From positions 1-5,401 of the forward strand of contig JAFAWJ010000723.1 of assembly GCA_019242065.1 (NCBI GenBank): a stretch of 5,401 bases of DNA, given 5' to 3'. The first letter of the stretch is position 1, and every line of letters begins with the position of its first letter. The notes under the pieces were generated by a model, which was given only the letters and a program-made list of their open reading frames with translations, searched no databases and was not told the origin of the DNA. The translations under genes and the position numbers were made by a program. Source of the stretch: Chloroflexota bacterium (GTDB lineage: Bacteria > Chloroflexota > UBA6077 > CF-72). This document shows, piece after piece, positions 1 to 5,401 of the stretch.

Positions 1-1
1 G

Positions 2-631
2 GCGGGCGCCGAGACCAGCCAGTTGCTGATCTGGGGCGACTCGCTCACGATCCTGTGGGCCACCTTTTGTGCGTTCTCGCAGGCGCCCGACTTGCGGCGC
101 ATGCTCGCGTACTCGGCGGTGACGCACGCGGGGTTCATCGGGCTGGCGCTCGGATCAGGGCCCAATGGTCCGACGACGGCGGGCTTCTACGCGGCGGCGT
201 ACGCGAGCATGGCGATGCTGGTCTTCGCCGGGCTGGCGGCGACGCCCGCGGTTACCGACCTGGCGGGACTGACGGGCGTCGAGGCGCTGCCAGATTTGCG
301 ATCGCTGGACCGTCTGCGCGCGCTGGCGGTGAGCATTGGCCTGTTGTCACTCGCGGGGATTCCGCCGTTGCCCGGCTTCTGGGCGAAGCTGGCGGTGCTG
401 GTCGTGGCCTGGCAGTCGGCCGGCTGGCTGCCGACGCTGATTGCCGTCGTGGGCGGCGTCTTCAGCGTGCTGTACTACCTGCGCCCGTTGCCGGACCTGT
501 TCGCCGCGCTGCGCGGCGAGGTGAGCGTCTCACGGCCGGTCCTGGTACCCGGACTCGTGGTCGCCATCCTGGCCGTGCTCGTGCTGGCCATCTTCCCGGG
601 CGTGGCCTGGTACCTCGTCGGCGGGGCGTAG
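2..631 (+). CDS. nuoN: NADH-quinone oxidoreductase subunit N, C-terminal part (5' partial)
   Basis: This is the C-terminal 209 residues of a proton-pumping antiporter-like membrane subunit of respiratory complex I. The true start lies left of the window, since the frame is open to the edge. The family signature APDLRRMLAYSAVTHAGF (about residues 28-45 of the visible part) matches the NuoN/Mrp-antiporter pattern, as do SLAGIPPLPGFWAKL near residues 116-130, including the conserved lysine of the GFxxK segment, and VLYYLRPL. About five hydrophobic segments follow one another (roughly 36-52, 58-80, 107-137, 140-162 and 179-207), and the protein ends just after the last, as expected for NuoN. NuoL and NuoM share the fold but are usually longer at the C-terminus. 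Being last of the nuo cluster, directly before an unrelated gene, also favours NuoN. A hydrogenase or Mrp antiporter subunit is a less likely alternative. Confidence 0.88.
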   Translation, partial: AGAETSQLLIWGDSLTILWATFCAFSQAPDLRRMLAYSAVTHAGFIGLALGSGPNGPTTAGFYAAAYASMAMLVFAGLAATPAVTDLAGLTGVEALPDLRSLDRLRALAVSIGLLSLAGIPPLPGFWAKLAVLVVAWQSAGWLPTLIAVVGGVFSVLYYLRPLPDLFAALRGEVSVSRPVLVPGLVVAILAVLVLAIFPGVAWYLVGGA

Positions 632-633
632 TC

Positions 634-1173
634 GTGGCTTCGCTCAAGCACATGGCCAGTCGCGCGCGCGAGGCCTCGAGCCGATCGGAGCACGATGGGC
701 CGGGCGTCGACCTGCCGGTCACGCGCATCGTCGCGCTCGCGCTGATCGTCCTGATGGTCTGCGCGGTGTGGCTGGCCTACAAGGCCGCCACGTCGGTTCC
801 CACGGACCTGGATATCTCGAGCTTCGATCCCGGCTCGGTCCTGGCTGGCGATTCGCCGGACTTCTTGCCCACGCCCGTCGCGGCGTTGCCGCCGGATACC
901 GACGCCGGCCCGCCGCCGCCGGCGGCGGAGGATCAGTCCGCCGCGGATACCACGACGAGCCAGCGCGTCAAAGTGGCCAACACGGGTGGCCTGGGGGCCA
1001 TCCTGCGCGCCGACCCGCCCAGCGGCAAGGAGGTGACCGCCTTGCGCGAGGGCACCGTGCTGGAGGTGATTGACCACAAGACGCTACCTGACGGCTCGGA
1101 GTGGCTGGAGGTGCAGACCACCGACGGCACCCAGGGGTGGGTCTACTCGAAGCTAGTAGCTGCTAGCGATTAG
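634..1173 (+). CDS. Membrane-anchored extracytoplasmic SH3-domain protein
   Basis: This is a predicted 179-residue bitopic protein. The N-terminus is basic (KHMASRAREASSR), followed by one transmembrane helix at about residues 29-48 (VTRIVALALIVLMVCAVWLA). A Pro/Ala/Asp-rich linker runs from about 50 to 108, including PPPPAAED. A C-terminal bacterial SH3 domain spans about 110-176, with the typical ending WLEVQTTDGTQGWVYSKLV. By the positive-inside rule the SH3 domain lies outside the membrane, where such domains usually bind peptidoglycan or other envelope polymers; this role is inferred. The start chosen is GTG 634, two bases after the nuoN stop, with a weak G-rich stretch at 623-626 as a possible ribosome site. 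ATG 652 is the alternative and would give 173 residues. The tight spacing suggests co-transcription and translational coupling with nuoN. No specific gene name is recognised. Confidence 0.82.
   Translation: MASLKHMASRAREASSRSEHDGPGVDLPVTRIVALALIVLMVCAVWLAYKAATSVPTDLDISSFDPGSVLAGDSPDFLPTPVAALPPDTDAGPPPPAAEDQSAADTTTSQRVKVANTGGLGAILRADPPSGKEVTALREGTVLEVIDHKTLPDGSEWLEVQTTDGTQGWVYSKLVAASD
1152..1167. repeat. Small inverted repeat at the convergent gene ends
   Basis: GCTAG (1152-1156) and CTAGC (1163-1167) form a 5-bp inverted repeat with a 6-base loop, inside the last codons of the SH3 gene and just before the two facing stop codons. There is no T-run on either strand, so it is not a convincing intrinsic terminator. 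It is the only hairpin-like element seen at this junction. Confidence 0.3.
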
Positions 1174-1174
1174 C

Positions 1175-2590
1175 TCAGAAGTGGGCCACTACGGGCACGC
1201 CGATATCGGCCCAGTTCCAGAACCACAGGGCGTCCTCCGCCACCAGGCCGGCGCAGCCGTGACTGCTGGGAATGCCGAACTCGTCGCGCGCCTTCCAATA
1301 GTTCTCGTGCAGCGCCTTGCCATCCGCACTGAAGTACTGCGTCCACCGCACGTTGTCGACCTTATACGAAGCCCGCGAGGCGTCCAGGCCGATCAAACTG
1401 GACGAATCCATGGTTTCGTTGGCCACGCGCCGCTGGATCGTGTAATTCCCGGCGCCCGTCTCCCAGCCCGGCCGCCCCGTCGAGGTGCGCGCCAGCCGCA
1501 CGGGATTCTGCCCTTCGTAGGCGACGACCACCTGCTGGGTCAGATTGAGGTCGATCCAGTGGCCGGTGTACGACCTGGTCGAATCTGGCGGTGGCGGCGG
1601 CGAGGGCAGCGCGACCGGCCGCAGTACCGAGCTGTACAGGTACGTCGTCCCGTTCAGGATGGCCCACGTGGGGTTGTCCGGCACGACCTCTTCGCCAGCC
1701 GCCCAGCCCGAGACGACCAGCGGCAGACCGCTGGAAAGCGTCCCCAGGCTGGTGGTCTGGGTCGAAGGCTGGCCGCGCAAATTGGCGCCATCGACGTACG
1801 AAATGCCCCACCAGCGGCCCGGCGTGCCGATCTGCGACGGTGGATCAATCGAGCCGACATTCGCCGCATCAACCCATGAGTCCGCGTCCGAGTACGGATC
1901 CTGGACGTGCAGTCGGGAACCATTTTGCGGCTCAACTTGTTTGAAGACGGTGTAAGCCGGCGCAACGCCCAGCAACAGCGTGGCGTTGGCGTCACTCCAC
2001 AGCGGCGAATCCGTAGCGGTGGCCACCCAGCCCACGCTCAGGTCAGTCGTAGGCGCAGGTTGATCGGCCGGCGGCCAGCCTGGCGGCGGCGGCCCCGAGG
2101 GCCCGACCGACAGCGCGTCGACCCACGCATAGTCGTTGGTGCGAGCCACGAGCACGTACAGGCGTGGGCCGGTTTGCGACTGGGCGAGCATGAAGTAGTC
2201 CCAGCGTGCCGCGGTGCCGAGCTGAACGGCGTTGTCGTCGCCGCCGCTCCACAGCGGGATGGGCGCCAGGGCCTGGACCCAGGCCTGCTGCGCGCTCGAA
2301 GGCGTTGAGGTCGGATTCGCGCTGGCGCTCGGCGCCGCGGTGGCGACGGCCGTGCTGGCCGTGGTCGGCGAGGCGACCGGCGTCGGCGAGGCCGGGACGC
2401 TGGTCGGTGTGGCGGTGACGGGGGCCGTGGGTGAGGCCGATGCCGGGACGCTGGTCGGCGTCGCGGCCGGGGTGGGTGAGCGCGGGACAGGCGTGACGGT
2501 GGCGGGCGCCGCGAGCGCGCGCGCCGGCAACTGGAGGCCGACCAATCCAGAGATGCTCAGAAGACGTAAGAAGTGGCGACGTTGAAGCAT
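1175..2590 (-). CDS. Tat-exported L,D-transpeptidase (YkuD domain) with SH3-like modules
   Basis: This 471-residue protein is predicted to cross-link or modify peptidoglycan outside the membrane. From ATG 2590 it begins with a twin-arginine signal (QRRHFLRLL, arginines at 4-5), a hydrophobic core and a probable cleavage site after ALA at about residue 27. A Pro/Thr/Ser/Ala-rich linker of about 75 residues follows. Three SH3-like modules come next (about 103-161, 184-246 and 260-326), each with a WV(D/Q)A or GANLRGQPS-type edge. A proline run (PSPPPPP) leads into the YkuD domain (about 343-471). The catalytic motif is present: His428, then 14 residues, then Ser443-His-Gly-Cys446, with Cys446 the expected nucleophile. 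The usual Asn or Arg two residues after the cysteine is Gly, a variation I believe occurs in this family. GTG 2608 would add six residues; ATG places the arginines nearer the start. Neither has a clear Shine-Dalgarno. The gene converges with the SH3 gene, with one base between stops. Confidence 0.9.
   Translation of the reverse strand: MLQRRHFLRLLSISGLVGLQLPARALAAPATVTPVPRSPTPAATPTSVPASASPTAPVTATPTSVPASPTPVASPTTASTAVATAAPSASANPTSTPSSAQQAWVQALAPIPLWSGGDDNAVQLGTAARWDYFMLAQSQTGPRLYVLVARTNDYAWVDALSVGPSGPPPPGWPPADQPAPTTDLSVGWVATATDSPLWSDANATLLLGVAPAYTVFKQVEPQNGSRLHVQDPYSDADSWVDAANVGSIDPPSQIGTPGRWWGISYVDGANLRGQPSTQTTSLGTLSSGLPLVVSGWAAGEEVVPDNPTWAILNGTTYLYSSVLRPVALPSPPPPPDSTRSYTGHWIDLNLTQQVVVAYEGQNPVRLARTSTGRPGWETGAGNYTIQRRVANETMDSSSLIGLDASRASYKVDNVRWTQYFSADGKALHENYWKARDEFGIPSSHGCAGLVAEDALWFWNWADIGVPVVAHF
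2391..2458 (-). repeat. In-frame direct repeat in the Pro/Thr linker of the transpeptidase
   Basis: The 17-base word GCCGGGACGCTGGTCGG (plus-strand reading) occurs at 2391-2407 and again at 2442-2458, a period of 51 bases or 17 codons. It encodes the duplicated linker motif ATPTSVPAS. This fits linker growth by slippage or tandem duplication, and the linker length may vary between related strains. Confidence 0.7.
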
Positions 2591-2837
2591 AGGGGTGAAA
2601 GACCGCACAGCCGTAGCCGGCAGGTGCGTGGCGCATCGAGTCTAACTGGCACACGTCCTGCAGGCGAAAAGTTAGCTGGACAGCGTGGCGAGCAGAGTAA
2701 GGAATACGCGAGGCGCACATCCCGTTTTATCAAGTGAAATGTGGAGGGTTCTCGCTGTCCGGCCGACTGTAACGTCACCGAACGTTGCATCGTTGGTGGG
2801 ACTGAGCCGCACGAACCAGGCGCAGACTGGGAAAATC
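2591..2837. other. Divergent intergenic region, left half
   Basis: No credible gene lies between the transpeptidase start and the sigma-factor promoter. A reading frame crosses it (2685-3014, +), but its product has no recognisable motif and is only the open frame of GC-rich DNA. Two symmetric elements are visible: CTAACT (2642-2647) facing AGTTAG (2670-2675), and the 8-base palindrome CCTGCAGG (2657-2664) between them. The stretch must contain the promoter of the transpeptidase gene on the minus strand. A weak TAGACT -10 candidate overlaps the inverted repeat, but I found no matching -35 box at normal spacing, so no promoter is called. Confidence 0.5.
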
Positions 2838-2865
2838 TTGACGATTTCGACTGATGTGTTACCAT
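2838..2865 (+). promoter_or_regulatory. Extended -10 promoter of the sigma-factor gene
   Basis: TTGACG (2838-2843, five of six to consensus) is followed after 16 bases by TACCAT (2860-2865, four of six). TGT directly precedes the -10 hexamer, giving an extended -10 element. Transcription would start at about 2871-2872, leaving a leader of about 132 bases before the GTG start of the sigma gene. The sigma encoded downstream keeps the His and Glu (His189, Glu192) that contact the extended -10 in RpoD proteins, so it could read its own promoter; that last point is inference. Confidence 0.6.
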
Positions 2866-2912
2866 TGGGTAGCAGACTTGTCCGTTGCGGTGTGAGCTAT
2901 GCACAGCTAGCC

Positions 2913-2933
2913 GCGGCGGCCTCAAGCCGCCGC
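2913..2933 (+). promoter_or_regulatory. Leader hairpin, candidate antiterminator
   Basis: GCGGCGGC (2913-2920) and GCCGCCGC (2926-2933) are perfect reverse complements, giving an 8-bp all-GC stem with the 5-base loop CTCAA. It lies about 42 bases into the predicted leader of the sigma gene. Its 3' arm overlaps the 5' arm of the terminator hairpin that begins at 2929, so the two cannot form together. Confidence 0.6.
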
Positions 2934-2965
2934 CCACGCCGCGTTACGGTTGGGGCGGCTTTTTT
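2929..2965 (+). terminator. Intrinsic terminator / attenuator in the sigma-gene leader
   Basis: GCCGCCC (2929-2935) pairs with GGGCGGC (2953-2959). Inside, GCCG (2938-2941) pairs with CGGT (2947-2950, one G-U pair) around the loop CGTTA, leaving only a 2x2 internal mismatch. Six T follow at once (2960-2965). This is the layout of a Rho-independent terminator on the plus strand. An alternative register pairs AAGCCGCC (2924-2931) with GGCGGCTT (2954-2961). No plus-strand gene ends nearby, as the last stops at 1173 and the gene between is on the other strand. The terminator therefore most likely acts on the transcript from the promoter at 2838-2865, upstream of the sigma start. Confidence 0.65.
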
Positions 2966-2991
2966 GACCCCCTCGAACAGGGGTCCAGGAG
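2966..2991 (+). promoter_or_regulatory. Hairpin and ribosome binding site before the sigma gene
   Basis: GACCCC (2966-2971) and GGGGTC (2980-2985) form a 6-bp stem with an 8-base loop. It sits between the terminator T-run and the Shine-Dalgarno AGGAG (2987-2991). The Shine-Dalgarno is 12 bases from the GTG at 3004, longer than the usual 5-9. The C-run could also pair with the G-run at 2952-2955 of the terminator, so this hairpin may take part in the same folding switch; that is inference. Confidence 0.45.
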
Positions 2992-3003
2992 CAACTAAAC
3001 ACC

Positions 3004-4050
3004 GTGAGTCTTGATCTGCTGCATGAAACTGAAGAACTCCTGAGCCCGGAGACGGAGCGAGCCGAGTCCGAAACGGAGTCGGAGTCCGCGGCGTCCGAGC
3101 CAATCAGTCGCTTCGGGTTGCTGTCCGAAGAGCTGTCGGGCGGCGCCGGGGCGATGTACCTGCGTGAGATTGCTCATCATGAGCTGCTCACTGCGCAGGA
3201 AGAAGTCTCGCTTGCCCAACGACTCGAGGCAGGAAAGGCGGCTCTGCGTGAGCTGGCGACTGCCGACGAATCGCTCGACCCGGAGCACTACATCGAGCTT
3301 CAGCAGCAGGCTGAGGATGGCGAGCGCGCTCGCTGGCGTCTGATCGAGTGCAACCTGCGTCTGGTGGTTTCGGTCGCACGCCGCTACCTGGGGCGCGGTC
3401 TGTCGTTCCTCGACCTGGTGCAGGAAGGCAACATCGGTCTCCAGATCGGCGTCGAAAAGTACGACTGGCGACGCGGCTTCCGCTTCAGCACGTACGTGTA
3501 CTGGTGGATTCGCCAGGCCGTCACGCGCGCCATTGCCGACCAGAGCCGCACCATCCGGCTGCCGGTGCACGTCACCGAGTTCCTGACCAAGACGGCCCGC
3601 GCCGAGCGCGAGCTGGCGGCGGAGCTTGGCCGTGAGCCGACCGTCGACGAGGTGGCGCAGTACCTGGACATCGATCCCGAGCGCATCAACGAGGCCCGGC
3701 GTGCCGCGCGCATGCCGTTGTCGCTGGAGACGCCGCTGGGCGAGGACGGTGAGCTCACGCGGGGTGACCTGATCGGCGATGACACCGCGGCCGAGGCCGC
3801 GCGCGAGTCGTCCGAAGCGTCCGACCTGTCGGAGCGGCTGGAGTCCGCGCTGGATGAGCTGCATCCACGCGAGCGACAGGTCCTCCGTCTGCGGTTCGGG
3901 CTCGATCGCGGTCACGAGCGAACGCTCGGCGAGGTGGGCGAAGAGCTGGGCGTGAGCCGCGAGCGCATTCGTCAGATCGAAGCCGAAGCGCTGGCCAAGT
4001 TGCGGCGTATGCCGCGGCTGCGCCGGGAGCTGCTGGAGTACGTCTCCTAG
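3004..4050 (+). CDS. rpoD: RNA polymerase sigma factor, RpoD/SigA (sigma-70) family
   Basis: This 348-residue protein directs RNA polymerase to promoters. It has an acidic, Glu/Ser-rich N-terminus (1-45) in place of region 1.1, then region 1.2 (about 50-85, GAMYLREI), region 2 (about 108-187), region 3 (about 188-262) and region 4 (about 284-345). Region 2 carries NLRLVVSVARRYLGRGLSFL, the tryptophan pair 167-168 used in -10 melting, and Gln171 and Thr174, which read the -10 box. PVHVTEFLTK has His189 and Glu192 for extended -10 contact. SLETPLGEDGEL is the 3.2 finger. In the region 4 helix-turn-helix, GVSRERIRQIEAEALAKLR has Arg319, Glu320 and Arg323 for -35 contact. GTG 3004 is the only start that keeps region 1.2 with a Shine-Dalgarno upstream. 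Lack of region 1.1 and YVYWW in place of the usual YATWW leave open a group 2 (non-essential) sigma rather than the housekeeping factor. Confidence 0.93.
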   Translation: MSLDLLHETEELLSPETERAESETESESAASEPISRFGLLSEELSGGAGAMYLREIAHHELLTAQEEVSLAQRLEAGKAALRELATADESLDPEHYIELQQQAEDGERARWRLIECNLRLVVSVARRYLGRGLSFLDLVQEGNIGLQIGVEKYDWRRGFRFSTYVYWWIRQAVTRAIADQSRTIRLPVHVTEFLTKTARAERELAAELGREPTVDEVAQYLDIDPERINEARRAARMPLSLETPLGEDGELTRGDLIGDDTAAEAARESSEASDLSERLESALDELHPRERQVLRLRFGLDRGHERTLGEVGEELGVSRERIRQIEAEALAKLRRMPRLRRELLEYVS

Positions 4051-4072
4051 CCAGCCGGTTTCAGCGGCGTGT

Positions 4073-5401
4073 CGCCTCGCGGAGTTTTGCACGGGGCTGC
4101 ACTGGGACGCGCTCGACGCGGGAGTCCGTGATCGGGCGCGCGAGCTGCTGCTTGACCTGCTCGGCGTAGCCCTTGCCGGCAGCCGCCAGGCATCGAGCCT
4201 GGCCGCGCGAGAGGCGGCCCTGGCAGCGGGTGACTCGGGACGGACGTGCGTGATCGGCACAGGCCAACGCACGTCCGCCGCCTGGGCCGCCCTGGCGAAT
4301 GGCACGGCGGCGCACGCCGTCGAACTGGACGACGTGACCACGGAGTCCTCGCTGCACCCGGGTGTGGCGGTGATTCCCGCTGCCGTGGCGCTGGCCCAGC
4401 AGCTCGACGCTGAGCCCGTTCGCCTGCTGGAAGCCATCATCGCCGGCTACGAGGTGACCATGCGCGTCGGGAACGCGCTCAATCCGGCCTCAGCGTATGC
4501 CCGCGGCTTCCATCCGACGGGCGTCGCCGGCGTGTTCGGCGCGGCCATGGCCGCCTGTCACCTGCTCGACCTGGACGTCGATCAGCGCGCCATGGCCCTG
4601 GGCATCGCCGGCACCATGGCCTCGGGCTCGCTCGAGTACCTGGCCGACGGCGCCTGGACCAAACGCCTGAACGCGGGCTGGGCCGGGCATGCCGGCATTA
4701 CCGCCGCGTATCTGGCCCAGGCTGGCTTCGTCGGCCCACGCTCGGTCTTCGAGGGACGGCTCGGCGTGCTGCACGCATATTCCGACGCCGGCCTGCCCGA
4801 GCGCCTGCTGGCGGATCTGGGTAACCCGCTACAGGTGATGCGCGTGTCGATCAAGCCGTACGCGTGTTGTCGTTACAACCACGGGCTGATCGACTGCATG
4901 CTGGAGCTGCGCGAGCGCTCGGACTTTGCGCTCGACGACGTTGCACGGATCCGCCTGGGCGTGCTGAGTGGCGGTGCGCTGCTGGTGGCTGATCCGATCG
5001 AGCAGAAACGCGCACCAGTGGGCATCGTGGATGCTCAGTTCAGCGCGCCGTACGCGGCGGCTTCCGCGCTCGTCTTCGGCACAGGCGACATTACCGCCTA
5101 TGCGCCGGCGCGGCTCGAAGATCCGCGCGTGCGGGCGCTGATGTCGCTGACCGACTGCTATCGCGACCCTTCGCTGGACGCTGACTACCCCAGGCGCTGG
5201 CCCGCGGCCGCCTCCGTCGAGTTGCGCGACGGCCGCGTGCTGTCGACGCGAACCGAGTTTGCCACGGGCGAGCCCGAAAACCCCGTCAGCCGCGAAGCCC
5301 TCATCGCCAAGTTCATCAGCCTGGCCGAGCGTGCAGACGCCGATGCCCTTGCCGCGCGCATCCTGACTTTGGATGACAGCGCCGACCTTCAAGTTCTAGA
5401 A
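4073..5401 (+). CDS. MmgE/PrpD family protein (3' partial, start codon missing or shifted)
   Basis: The family includes 2-methylcitrate dehydratase, cis-aconitate decarboxylase and many members of unknown substrate; the substrate here cannot be named. The visible 443 residues run nearly full length and are open at the right edge. Numbering from codon 4073, the family landmarks are RLAEFCTGLHWDAL (1-14), LLLDLLGVALAGS (about 25-37), NGTAAHAVELDDV (about 74-86), HPGVAVIPAAVALA (95-108), AGYEV, YARGFHPTGVAGVFGAA (about 142-158), W-K-LN-GWAGHAG (about 200-213), a GPRSVFEG segment, and KPYACCRYNHGLID (261-274). The frame is open from 3956, but no ATG, GTG or TTG occurs in it before GTG 4250. Starting there would delete about 59 conserved residues. 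The coordinate given is the first conserved codon, not a proven start. It lies 22 bases after the sigma stop on the same strand, so co-transcription is possible, though I see no functional link. Confidence 0.85.

Noticed and set aside
55..633. Upstream extension of the SH3 protein frame to GTG 55
   Set aside because: The extension overlaps nuoN in another frame and gives Arg/Gly/Ala-rich low-complexity translation; the transmembrane helix and SH3 domain are complete from GTG 634.
2728..2733. TTGATA on the minus strand as a -35 box for the transpeptidase
   Set aside because: No acceptable -10 hexamer lies 16-18 bases downstream on that strand.
2899..2910. Tiny leader ORF (ATG, two codons, stop) before the attenuator hairpins
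   Set aside because: It is only three codons with no well-spaced Shine-Dalgarno. A leader-peptide mechanism would need a run of regulatory codons, which is absent.
2557..2937. Minus-strand frame upstream of and overlapping the transpeptidase start
   Set aside because: It runs out of frame into the transpeptidase signal peptide and shows no domain or ribosome site.
2685..3014. Plus-strand frame of 109 codons across the intergenic region, overlapping the sigma start
   Set aside because: It spans the promoter, both hairpins and the T-run, has no domain and no ribosome site, and its overlap with the sigma start looks accidental.
2995..4440. Long minus-strand open frame of 481 codons opposite the sigma gene
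   Set aside because: It lies antisense to a sigma factor with complete family motifs and to the start of the MmgE/PrpD gene. Its Arg/Ala/Ser-rich product has no recognisable domain, so it is a GC-rich shadow frame.
4829..5392. Minus-strand frame opposite the MmgE/PrpD gene
   Set aside because: The plus strand there encodes clear MmgE/PrpD motifs, and the antisense product shows none.

Overview
The window is GC-rich, with long spurious ORFs on both strands, and comes from a bacterium. The best guess is a member of the Chloroflexota. That rests on three things: proline/threonine-rich SH3-type surface proteins, a Tat-exported L,D-transpeptidase carrying several SH3-like modules, and an MmgE/PrpD gene beside a short RpoD-type sigma factor. 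The phylum is inference from gene style; no marker gene here settles it.

Layout. Positions 2-631 (+) hold the C-terminal part of NADH-quinone oxidoreductase subunit N (nuoN), cut by the left edge. Two bases after its stop comes a small membrane-anchored protein with an extracytoplasmic SH3 domain (634-1173, +). It converges almost stop-to-stop with a Tat-exported L,D-transpeptidase (1175-2590, -). This pair points to an envelope or peptidoglycan function, while nuoN belongs to the respiratory chain.

A non-coding stretch of about 410 bases (2591-3003) separates the transpeptidase from a divergently transcribed RpoD-family sigma factor (3004-4050, +). Its right half is rich in signals: an extended -10 promoter (2838-2865), a strong hairpin (2913-2933), an overlapping and mutually exclusive terminator-like hairpin ending in six T (2929-2965), then another hairpin next to the ribosome binding site (2966-2985). 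This reads as a transcription attenuator, or a terminated small RNA, in front of the sigma gene, and it is the most interesting part of the window.

The last gene (from about 4073 off the right edge, +) is an MmgE/PrpD-family protein. Its conserved N-terminus begins just after the sigma stop, but its frame has no ATG, GTG or TTG before position 4250. Removing one base (T4072) would place a GTG directly in front of the conserved start. The gene is therefore frameshifted at its start, uses an unusual start codon, or carries a sequence error.

No tRNA, rRNA, CRISPR array, insertion sequence or phage gene was seen.
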